DNA of 64,000 bases. Source: Monarcha castaneiventris obscurior. Lineage: Eukaryota > Chordata > Aves > Passeriformes > Monarchidae. Within the stretch, counting starts at the first letter, position 1. Each line of letters starts with the position of its first letter. Shown piece by piece: positions 13,895 through 25,091 of this stretch. The stretch lies in the NCBI GenBank assembly GCA_026261815.1, contig JAMPIT010000379.1:18402501-18466500 (forward strand), given 5' to 3'. Under the pieces are notes generated by a model. It worked only from the letters and a program-made list of their open reading frames with translations, had not been told where the DNA came from and did not search any database. The translations under genes and the position numbers were made by a program.

Positions 13895-13938
13895 TTTGTG
13901 TTTTTCTCATACACTGAAATGTGTGAGAAAAACACAAA
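13895..13938. repeat. Inverted repeat with 15-bp perfect arms
   Basis: The left arm TTTGTGTTTTTCTCA (13,895-13,909) is perfectly complementary to TGAGAAAAACACAAA (13,924-13,938), with a 14-nt spacer that itself contains ACAC/GTGT. The hairpin is too short for a typical pre-miRNA. It could be a small mobile-element relic or a cruciform-forming site. Confidence 0.85.
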
Positions 13939-16900
13939 TGAAAATCTTACATGTAAACAAAGTAATAACATTTGCTGACTGGACAGACCACCTGAGACTT
14001 ACATTTCCTTACTGGGAAGACTGGCAATTGACTGACATTATGGTAGAGTCTAGAATGAGAAACTTATTTCTTGAATTTACAATGTGTAAATTGGTTACTT
14101 CAGTTGTATTCAAAGTCTTAAACCTCGGTGATTCTTTTTCCTAAATACACAGATTTTGTCCACAGAAGCATTGCAACGCCCATCTATTTCTTCTCCATTA
14201 AACTACTAGGTCTTCCATTCATAAATCATAATCTTCTATAATCAGTCTTCAGTCATAATATATGGTGGACACAGGTGTTACCTCATCTTTATGGTTAAAG
14301 ATGAGAGAACTTTAGCAAAAATTTCTGAAAACAGTAAAGGATTTGAGGGGTGGGGGGGGTGGTGAGATAAGACTGAAAATTCTGCCATTAACTGATACTG
14401 TAACTTGTTTCTGCAGTCATATTATGACCTTTTTTATGGTATGTTTTTCCAGACAAAACATAAGAGGGAGATTAGGACACAAAAGCAATTTAAGGAGGTT
14501 TATACAGAACATATAATATGAATAAAGGGACTACGCTCCCATCATGTCTCTGTACTCACCTGTCACACTTAAGGTAACTGACTCTCTTGTCAGCTCTAGA
14601 GAGATTCAGCCAAACTAAATTCACTCTCCTTAAATGCTTGCTCGTGTCTACAGAGGGACCAACTGAACCCAGCACGTTCATGTTCCAGGAATCTTGTTTA
14701 GACAAGTACAATTACATTATATTAATACAAGGTATAAATCCAGTTGTAGAAAATAATTTCCAGAAGTCCAACCTTCAACAGTAGTGAAGGGTTCTGAATT
14801 TTCAGATTTTGTAACAGTGGAAAACCAGATGTATTGAAAACTAAACTAATGTTTTAAAAACTGGACAAAGATGAATTTTTAATTTGAGATATTAGACATT
14901 ATACAGTCTAGGAAACTTGTAAAATATACTGTATCTTCTACCACTCACATAAGCAGAATATCACTGTCAACTTGCCATTTTATTATTCATGCCTTCATTC
15001 ACCTTTAAATGCAAAATGTATTAATTTGGCACAACGTAAGAACTTCCCTTTTGCACTGAAGTTGCACTTCATTACTAACTGTACATATTTTCAGCACGCT
15101 TATATTGACTGTGTCATTTAACATCACTGGTGATTTAAGATGGTGAAACTTGGCTCTATTTTTAATTTTGTTCCCAAGAAAATTTTAGTAATGGAATTTC
15201 CTAAAAGCTCTTAGAAGCCAAGGCTGAATGTTTTGTATAATCCAGGTCCACTCACATCAAACAGAGATTATCCACTCTACAACTCCATTAGTCTTTCCTT
15301 AGGACAAAAAAAATGCCTCAATCTGTGGTGAAATTCACTGTGGACAATGTTGTATACTTTCTGGTAGCAGAAGCACACCTCTAGAACAGCAGCACTTCAA
15401 ACTGTTGATAATATTTGGAAAATGTGATGAATTACATGGTGCAGAAGAAAAGCCTATGGTCCAGTAAAAGCAGCTTCCTACTAAGACTGGACCTTGCATT
15501 TGCTTATCTCATTAATGTAATTCATTCACAGCATACTGGGTTAGCAAAGGAACAGCTTATGTGAAACTGTGTCCAAATTATTTCTTGGGACTCAAGTGGG
15601 GATGACTTTAATGGCTTAATACCAGTTTTCTACTCAAGCATGTTTGCATATTTAATCTCTTATAATTATGTACAAATTTTTTTTGCACTTTTTTTTGCAT
15701 TTATGTTAGAGCATCTTGGTGTACTCCTGGGCTTAGATGTGATCCTTAACTAGCTCTGTATTGAAGCAATTCTCAGTATACCACAGTTCCTTTTTCTCAA
15801 CCACTGGACCTGGGCAATGGCATGATCAAATTGATGAGAGGACCAGGAATGCTGAGAACGCCATGGTACTTACCACCACACAGCTGGGCACAAAGTGCAT
15901 ATGGCCTCCGGAAGGGGCAGGCTGTGGAAAACACAGAAGGTTTCTGTACAAGTCACCATCTCACCTAGGTTTCCCACGAAAATAGTCTTGTAGAGCCCCA
16001 TTTGCTGTCTACTGAGCTCTGCCCCATGTCCAGCAGCCAGGATTCCTCTGGTGACATGATGGAGGTGATAAATGTATACCTAAAGAACATAGTGCTCAGA
16101 TTGGCCCCTTAATCATTTACTCATTGCTGAGATCAATCTCTAAGCAGCCTGCTGGTGTCCACACACTCCAAGAAATGATTCAGCAATTATTGGAGAAAGG
16201 GAGAAATCACTGGTAACTATCAATTTCTTCCTCAATAATATGGCTTGGTCCAACCTGAGTTTACACATTCCTTTGTCTTTTCTGTAGAGATGCCAGGCTG
16301 ATGACAAGGCACATAATACTGATCAAAACTGATAAAAAGCGCTAGAAGGATGGTCTCTCTCTTTCTTGTAATGTCATGGCTTACCTACCTAAATTGCATT
16401 TACAGAAACTTCACTTTTATGAGGATTACAATTTGCTCATAATTTTTCAAAAACAAAGAAAAAGGAGAATACTGCCAATGATTACCTTTCTAAAGTCTAA
16501 ACAAAAATGATAAAATTATGAAAACTGCAGTTTTATTCCTGTTCAATTCACTGTGTATCCATAACAGTTTTTATTGTCTCATTTTTTTTAAGATAGAACA
16601 CCCGAAATATGAAAATTTTTTCCAACATTTTTGATAGTGCAAGTATAGAGGTATGTGGTATCTAGGTATTCTGTTTCAAATCACTCTCATTTAAACATAT
16701 AGACATGTATATTTAGAAAAATATGTAAAACACTCATATTTGAAACCCTTCTGACACCTTAGAAATCAACCTGTTTTTGTCAACATCTGTTTGACATATT
16801 TTATATGCTTTGTCAGTACATCAGGAAATCATAACTTGTCAATTACTAAACCTTCTTTTCTAATTTCACGTAATTACAAAAGCAACCAAATATAAATTGT

Positions 16901-17080
16901 GTGTAGCTTAATAATACATGATAATGTTTTAAAGATCTTTAAAAAAAGTAAATTGATTTTACAGTATTAGTGTAATCTATTATATAAGATTAACATGCAT
17001 AACAGATTGCTCTCACAAGAATAAGTGGATATTATTTTGATTTGATTTTAATTAGATATATATTGTCTCTTCCATTATAT

Positions 17081-17119
17081 ATTATGCATATTAATAACAA
17101 AGAAGCTTTTATGCATAAT
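17081..17119. repeat. Inverted repeat of ATTATGCATA
   Basis: ATTATGCATA (17,081-17,090) and its reverse complement TATGCATAAT (17,110-17,119) are separated by 19 bp in a very AT-rich segment. Each arm contains the palindrome ATGCAT. A regulatory role is possible but not shown. Confidence 0.7.
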
Positions 17120-18318
17120 ATTTGAAGATTTATTACACTAAGAAGTTTTAAATGTTATTGATATGAAACCACTATTTTGAACAGCAGTCAAAAACACACT
17201 ACTTTTGATGTTAATTTTTGTTGGGTTTAACAATGGTGAAATGTTATTGAAGGAAATGTTAATTTTAAATGTATGTTCTCATTTGGAAAACATGAATAGA
17301 TATTGTTCTTAGAAATCTACATATGGTTTTGTATTATAACATTACTCTATTTGGCCAGTAATGGTTTCTAAATCTATTATGGTAAATGGGTTCAAGACCA
17401 ATATATTCTATTCTTACTTGTTCCTTCTGCATGTAAGCTTTAGTTATTTTTTATTGAGCAACATGTTTCTCCACTCAGAATTTTGTTGCCATTACAGATT
17501 TTGAAAATGGATTTAGTTTTCTAGAAGTTCATTTCTGCACAATTATTAATTATTGTGAGCTAGCACTAGTAGTGGTTCTGGCAGCTAGGTAAGAAAGGGT
17601 CTATTGAAAAAGTCAGAGTTGGGCCCATTTAGAGTATGCTTGGACAATTCTCGTGATGCCTTTTGTGACATAAACTGAGGAACTGCACCCACATGAGGCT
17701 TCTCAGAAACCATTTTATCATTTTACCTAGGCCTCAAGTATCTATCAGATGTTAACGGATTTTCAACACCATTGGTTTGCATTTGATTCCATTAGGAGAT
17801 ATAAAAGTGAAAGTCTGATATTAAACTCCCAAGTTTTAGGTTTTTCAGTCTTTCAGCATTCCCTATTTTTAAAATATATTGGATATACCAAAATAACTCC
17901 ATCCCTTTTACATTCTTTCTTTTCTAAATGCAATGAGCCATGACCAAAGAGCTAATCTGAAAGAAATACATAGCAAAAATAAAACAAAAAGTGGAAAGAA
18001 TAAAACATTTAAACTGAAACATAGTAAGTTATAATGGTTCCATTTTTATAAAATAAATCTGATTTCAATTAAAACAACCTCTGGAGGTAGACTAGTGTAT
18101 ATTATAATAAACGGGTAAATGTAAGGCGTGGGAAAAGTTCAGACATTCCTTCTAGCATATTGAATCAATTAATAGCATGTACAAGGAAACCCTGATTATT
18201 TGAAGGAGTGGAGAAAAATGACTTGATTCTTTACAAGTAGTACAGACTATTATTAGTATTCCAGATAGACTGTGTTCTAGGGAGTCCATCATATGCTTTG
18301 ATCTCTCTGCATCCACAG

Positions 18319-18428
18319 CTGGAAACTTTGTGCCAGTCTCTGGAAGCAGCACGAACTGACAACAGTCACCTCCATCAGGAAAGTGAGTTAGTGGTTGCAA
18401 ATGTTAATCACTGGATCAAAGAACAAAA
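18319..18428 (+). CDS. Probable internal exon of a coiled-coil protein
   Basis: A pyrimidine-rich tract ending in GCATCCACAG precedes the segment (acceptor AG at 18,317-18,318), and a strong donor, AAAA then GTGAGTAAA, follows at 18,429. The 110-nt segment is open only in frame 1, because both other frames contain stops. It encodes 36 codons plus two bases that would complete a lysine codon with a following G. The peptide runs from LETLCQSLEAAR through ESELVVANVNHWIKEQ and is rich in Glu, Gln, Leu and Asn. Its heptad-like spacing suggests the rod of a centrosomal or cytoskeletal coiled-coil protein. I do not recognise the gene. The exon starts in phase 0 and ends in phase 2, so it would be part of a plus-strand multi-exon gene with very large introns on both sides. 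Confidence 0.5.
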
Positions 18429-21400
18429 GTGAGTAAAATTGGGTCTTTTTTTTTTAATCTGATTTCATTTCCTATGGCCCCAAACAATTAAAGCATTCAT
18501 AAGAACTCTCTTCTCAACTTACTGCCATATCTTTTATCTGAAGCTCAACAACAGGTTTTTATAAACATACTATTGAGGGGTTTTTACCATCGCATTTATG
18601 TCCTTATGAATTAGAACAAATAATCAACTAATAAATAATTTGTAAAAACATAGCACAAGTTTCAGACCTGTTAATAAAGTAACTGAACTCTGCAAATAGG
18701 AAAAATTTTATGTATATGTTCTTATGCTTTGTGACTGTTTAATCAGATTTTGCAGAGCTCCCATAAGAACATTTTAAAATTTTAAATGTATTTTTGTCTA
18801 TACTATTTATGAAGACTCTTAATGATGAAAACTACTTTACATTCTTAAAAGTCAGTATTTGAATGAGCAAGTCAAGCTGGACCCGACCTTTATTTCTCAT
18901 AAAATAAGCATATACTCGTAATTCTGTACATACACAAAGCCATAAAAGTAAGCCTCACCTTCCTCTGATTATTTGAATAATTTCAATATTTTTTGCCATC
19001 TTTGTTATGAAACTCTAATCAGCATCTTTAATAATGGTTTTTGACAGGTAAAAATAGGTTGCCTAATTAGAGTCTATCATTTTTGTGTACTTCCGCAAAA
19101 ACTGTCCAACATCAAGAAGAGAGTTGAAATGAACTAGATAATTGAATGATCCTGAGTCTGTATCATAATGATACGTAGTATGAGAATGCCAGTGTGGGCC
19201 CACAAGAAGAAATAAATTCTCCATAAAAATCTTACAGGGTTATGGGAAATTATTGCAAATTTGTTATGTCTCTTTGTGAGCACCTTGCCCAAACATATAG
19301 AAAGGTGTTACTAGAAAAAATGAACAGTTTAATGAGTTAAATTATAGTACAAAATAATTCTTGATATGTAGAACTGTTTTCTTTTAATAGCAAGTGCTTC
19401 TATGAGCCAGTTGGCTCCCTTTATAGGTCCCTTTATGTAGTCTGAAAAGCTTATAACTTAGGTCTCTAACAAATCTGATCAATTTAAAGCCTTTTAAAGA
19501 TAAAATGACCAATTAAAAAAATTCCATTATCTGTATCGATTAATTTCCCATTGACTAAAAAGAAATCCCAAGACTGTTTTTGGAGATGCAGATTCCTACC
19601 TTATGATCAACCTTATTTAAAAAGCTCACTGGCAAGGTCAGGACATCTCATGTGCAGGAAATCACAACTCTAGCCCTGTAGATTCATTAATGCATTGGTG
19701 GTTTTCTGGTTTAAATGCTAAGAGTCTACAATAGAATTACACTGGACTCCTTGGCAAGGCAAAATTCCTTAATTACCTTTTTTTTCCTCACTTTGACCAA
19801 AATGTTTAGATCTTTGTCATATTACAAAAATGCCATGACACTGTTTTCTGATTCTGTCTTATTTCTTTAACTCACTTGAAAAAAGTTCTCAAGTTGCATA
19901 GGAATTAATATTAAATAAATGAATGTAGCTCTCTATTAATACAGGCACCATGCTGCATGCTTTTGGGTTGTTTTTTTTCCCCATCAGTTTCAAAATTATA
20001 TTTTCAAAATGGTCTGTGTTTTGCCCAGGACACACAGGGTTTTTGGAAGAGGAACTTCTTTTTATAATAATTTACATAGACTATTCACATTGCGTAAGCA
20101 ATTTGAAATAAAAGGCATTTTTCATAGAGCAGAAAAGGAAATTCACAGGAATCCTTTGATTGCTTTTTAGTTTTTATAGGCATGTCTCATGTTCAGAAAA
20201 GTAACAAAGTATATGCAGCCATTATGAATTTTTCTCATTCTAATTAAAAAGAAATATTGGAATTCTTAGGGGTTTGGTTTTTTTTGACAGAAGAAACTAA
20301 CTCAGAAATAATTTTCAAATTTAGTCTTTTGGGAATGACAGAGTAAATCAAATCAAGTCTTTGATACATATATCATTAGGAATCAATACAGGCAAACTAA
20401 TATAAATTTTAAAAAATAAAATTATTAATAGCCTTGCCAGACTGGATAATTAACTGATTACAGTGGTAATATGTTTCATAAGTACAAATTTACAAAACCA
20501 ATTTTTGTCTTAGGATTCTGACTTCCCCAATGACACCATAGGGATATTTAAATACACAGTTTTGTTACAGGTGAAAGTGAGCAGAATGTTTTGCAGAGCA
20601 ATCTGCCCTCTAAAAATTTTTTTTTTTGATCTGCACTATATGGTGCCCGAGTATTGGATCCATGACAAAAAGAGAACATTCACAGTTTACTTTTACTGTA
20701 GTCAAGGAGGCGAAATAAAGATCCCTTTTGAAATTAATTTCATTTTAGAATCACCTCATTGCTGGTTATCCTTCCTTACACCTTGTTAAAGTTTGATTTG
20801 ACACTTGCAATAACCTAGATCAAAGATGTCATAATACATAATTGAAGGCCATATGGAATAGACTTGGTAAAAATTCATTTTGCAGGGAAGGGAACACGTG
20901 CGCTTATCTAACTGATACTTAACAGTAACAGTGCTCTTTTAATTCAGACAAAATTTTTAACAGGTTTCTCCAATAAAATTGAATAGTTGAGGCTGTGCAA
21001 GGGTGCATCAGGCCCAATTCGTTATGAATTCAGTTATTCTGCAACATGTTAACTTCTTTTCCAAAAATATGGAGATGCAATAACAAATAAGTGACAAGGT
21101 TTTGAAATATAGATAATATGTGATTTATTTCAACACAATGCTGTGCCATAGAGATGATAATATGGGGTGATTGGTGGTAAATTTTTTATATATTGTTTGC
21201 ATTAAATGATATTATAGATCAGATTTCAGAATCAGTGTTTGCTTAGTGAGGAGCTGATGGAATATTGCTATTCTACTTAGTTATTCATTTTTCATCTATT
21301 CCATTTTCCAGTTTTTATTTTATTTATTGCTGTTCCTTTTATGTACATTTCTTTGTTGTGGACTGCTTTTGTTCTCTTTACTATTCTTTGAGTCTATGAT

Positions 21401-24232
21401 CTGTGGAGGTAATTTTGAACAAAATTAGGAGTGCTAAATCAACATTACCAATATGCTTGTATTTGCCTGGAATGTTAACTATCTCTTAAGATTTGTATTT
21501 CACATATAGTATAGGCCTTTTTTTTGTAGAAGGTTATTTGAATGTCCTCTAAGAATTGCTGAATTGTTTATTGATCTAATAATTATATATATTTCCTGGA
21601 ACTTCTGATGTCTGTTTTTTTTTTTTTTTTGTTCCTTTATCTTAAAAATTTAATAAACAAAACATCAAAGAAAAAGGAATTTTTTTAAAAAAGATGCCTA
21701 AGAATAGATCCCTGAGGCTTTTCTATTTGAAAATCTTCTATATCAGAGTTATTGTTTATGGAAATCTTCTGTGTACAATTTCTCAACTAACCTGCAAAAG
21801 TCTCTGTGGAGTTATCTATAAGCCCACTATCTCTGAGCTGTTAAGGAGTATTTTATGATCGATAAAAATTTCTCCTGTAAATATGTTTCTCATTGAGTTA
21901 GAGATAACATTGGTGTTGTGAGGAAGAGAGTAGTACTGGTGGAATGAAGCTAGTTTATACTGCAGTCAGACTTGTTTTCTGGCACAGGTATTTGAAATCC
22001 TTCAACATAAAATATTCAAATAATCTTTGTTGAACTAGAATGTGTTTATACACTTTTTCCTTTTATTTCTTCTTTGTGCTGACCATCATAGGACCTATTT
22101 AAATTGAAAGCAGCAGTAGCTGTAAAATGTAACTAAATGTCTTATAGTTGAGGCAGATCAATTCAAGGTGCTTCAGTCTTAGGTGTTTGGGCCTAGGTGT
22201 GTTTTTTTCAAACACTAACACAGGTGAAGTGAAATAGTTTTAAATTGAGGGTTTTTTCCATTTTTCAATAGAACCTAATCTTTCAACTCTTTTCCCTGTT
22301 TTTTTTTGTTTTTTTTTTTTTTGTACATTGACTACACTGCTCCTTCATTCTCTTATACTTTTTCCTGAGGCATAACTATTTCAAAATACATCTGTGTGCA
22401 CAAACACTATATATATATGCATCTTCCTCATCATTCTTTACCACTCAATAGTTCAAAGTACACTATACAGCAAGTATTTATTTCCCCTTAGTACTTAGAT
22501 TTTTAAACATCTTCTCATTACTGTTGACTTTGTTTTTGGCATTGGATAACTTCAAGATTATTCATGAAGTTAGATTTCAACCTGTGGCCTAATTTTGGAT
22601 GGGTTTTGAGTTTTTGAAAATACATGAGGATTTGTGGGTAGGTATCAGGAGGCTCTCAAGTAATAATTTCAGAGGGGTTCACAATTTGTTTTTCTTTAGA
22701 AAGTTTTAATGCAAACTTAATTCAATAAGGAAACTTTTGGGAACTGCATGCGCTAAACTTATGTTTTGTTTCAAGAGTGTGTATAGATACACCACATTTC
22801 TTTCACTTTTGATAGGTTTAGTTCAGAAAACAACATTAACCACAGGCTTCTAACTGAGGTCACCATTTTTATTGGTTCTTGGGGATGATTAGGATCCATT
22901 GTGAAGTATGACTATTTGTTTCAACATTCTTTATTAACAGTTGTTGACTTTCTTAGAAATTGGTGAGTGAATAGCTCCGTAAGTTTCTTTATGACGCAAT
23001 AGAGATTACAGTGTTGGTCAACTGAATTCTGTCCTGAAGCTTTTATACTGTGGTTAACTGTAGTTTATCTTGTCTCTTCCTCATGTTTTAAGATGCACAA
23101 GAGTCTACAAGAAGAGAGGCTGAGGATGGTGTTAATCATTAGCGTCTTCAGTAAGATTATAACACTATTTGTCATTTAGGTTAATGGTAAAGTTAAAATG
23201 AAATGTTTAAGTTGTTTTTTCTAAAATTGAGACAAGACAAATCTAAGGATAAAAAAGCTAAATATTGAATACATTGAAATATAGGCTAAAGGTTTTTTGA
23301 AGAGGTTTAAGTAGCTTTCCATATGTTTTAGGTAATCAGGTAATCTCAGTCCTCCTGGAATGTTCTTTGTTACATTTTTCCTTGGCTATGTAGTTCTAAT
23401 CACTAGTTATAGGATCACTCTCCTGACATTGCATGATTTATAGTACTACTTTATGATCATTACAATATTTTCTGGACTGCAGGTCCTAACCGCATTGAAT
23501 CCTCTATATTTCTAAAAATGTGTGACAAAGACAAAATAAGAAATTTTATTTCCCTATTGTTACACATAGGCTGTTTTTTAAACTATTGCTAAATCTGTAT
23601 TCCAACATTGAAAAGGAAAAGACCTATTAGTTGTCAAATAGGCTTCCTGCAAAAGAACATAAAACATTTTCTAACTCATAGAAATTATTGTGTATCACCC
23701 ATGTTCTGATCAAATTAATACAACAGTAAACAAGATCCTTCCAACCCTTTAAACTGTGATATGAAATGTTGTTTCTAATACTGATATTGCAAGATATATT
23801 ACTCTAACATTGAATATCCTGTCAAGAAAAGCATATCCTATATCCAAGTCCAGAAGTGTTCTTATTCATAAATGCTTAAGCATTGTCTGCCAGCTTACCT
23901 AGATCATTTGAGACTTTCAGGGATTATTCCATAACTAGAAAACCCCACTGAAATTACCACAAAGACAGGTAAAAAATGTTATGTGAGCAATAGATCGTCT
24001 TTCTTAATACCTCATGTCTATACTTTTGATTTTGAAGTATTAAAGGCTGTCTTGTTAATTAGTGAAAGCATTTTATTTTATTATGTACTATTCACACTTC
24101 TGTGTTTAAGATTCTGCTTGTGCCCATATTTATGGTAGAAAACCCATATTTATGGTTAGTGGTTTTGTTTGTAGTGTTATAAAGCAATATATCCCACTCT
24201 TGAACTTTTGTTCATCACTAGAAAGATTTGTT
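18429..24232. other. AT-rich non-coding DNA, probably intronic
   Basis: Nothing coding was recognised. Long T runs occur at 21,615-21,630 and 22,299-22,322. The stretch starts with the donor of the 18.3-kb exon candidate and reads as intron-like unique sequence. Confidence 0.5.
21615..21630. repeat. Poly(T) run of 16
   Basis: This is an uninterrupted T homopolymer. A second T-rich run broken by a single G lies at 22,299-22,322. Confidence 0.9.
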
Positions 24233-24950
24233 ATCATAGAATCATGGAATGCATTTGGTTGGAAGGGAATTTAAAGCTAGTTCCAAACCTCTGCCACAGG
24301 CAGGGACACCATCCACTAGACTAGGCTCTCAAAGCCTCATCTAGCTGGGCCTTGAACACCTCCAGGGGTGGGGCATCCACAACTTCTCTGGGAAAAACCT
24401 GTCCCAGTGCCTTGTCACCCTCACAGTAAAAAATTTCTTCCTAATATCTAATCTAAACCTACTCTTTTTCAACCATTCCCCTTGTCCCATCACTGTCCCA
24501 ATGTCCTTATGAAAAGCTCCTCTAGTGGCTTTCTAGTAGCCCCTTTTAAGGTATGGCAGGCTGGCAAAATGTTTCCCTGGGACCTTCTCTTCTCCAGGCC
24601 AAACAATTCCAGCTCTCTCAGCCTGTCTTCATAGGAGAGGTGCTCCAGTCCTCTGAGCATCCAGCCCTTTTCTGGACTCTCTGCAACAGGTTCAAGTTCT
24701 TCTTTTTTTGGGAGCCCCAAAGCTGGGCAAAGTATTCCAGGTGAGGTTTCATAGGGGCAGAGTAGAAGGGGAGAATCATCTCCCTCAACATTCTGGTCAT
24801 GCTTGTTTAGATACAGACCAGGACACAGTTGGCTTTCCAGGGTGCAAACATGAATTTCCAGGGCATGTCAAGCTTTTCATCCAGCAAGACCCCCACGTCC
24901 TTCTTCTCAGGGATGCACTCAACCCATCCCATGCTGTGTTGCTGCACTTA
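24233..24950 (-). repeat. CR1 LINE fragment, minus strand
   Basis: Read on the minus strand, this is the 3' portion of a CR1 element. The tail is seen on plus as ATCATAGAATCATGGAATG at 24,233. The 3'UTR and the C-terminal end of the ORF2 product follow. Broken minus-strand frames include EMILPFYSAPMKPHLEY (24,618-24,800) and LEHLSYEDRLRELELF (24,490-24,720). These match the conserved CR1 order of a P(L/F)YSALVRPHLEY-type block followed by a GLEHLSYEERLRELGLF-type block. The two blocks are in different frames, so the ORF is frameshifted and inactive. Confidence 0.93.
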
Positions 24951-24959
24951 AGAGTATTT

Positions 24960-25091
24960 AGAGAAAGAAAACACAGGCATATGGTGTGATTCTTGGAGCT
25001 GTACTGTGTGGAGCCAGGAGTTGGACTTTGATGGCCTAGTGGGTCCCTTCCAACTCAGGATATTCTGCGACACTATTGTATGATTCTATGA
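24960..25091 (+). repeat. CR1 3'-end fragment, plus strand
   Basis: The blocks GAGTTGGACTTTGATGGCCT, GTGGGTCCCTTCCAACTCAG and GGATATTCTG, and a final GTATGATTCTATGA, are a CR1 3'UTR and tail. This piece lies almost next to the 5' side of the minus-strand CR1 at 24,233-24,950 and has the opposite orientation, so both tails point outward. Confidence 0.8.

Larger units (their letters stand above)
8723..18318. other. Long AT-rich non-coding stretch
   Basis: No convincing gene or transposon was found in this 9.6 kb. Slightly GC-richer patches at about 10,140-10,300, 11,960-12,330 and 15,760-16,300 may be old repeat remnants that I cannot classify. Two local structures stand out and are listed separately: the TAAT/ATTA motif cluster near 12.4 kb and the hairpin near 13.9 kb. 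The sequence is consistent with a large intron upstream of the exon candidate at 18,319. Confidence 0.55.

Noticed and set aside
22944..22965. 22-nt segment between TTTATTAACAG and GTGAGT
   Set aside because: The microexon-sized match is expected by chance.
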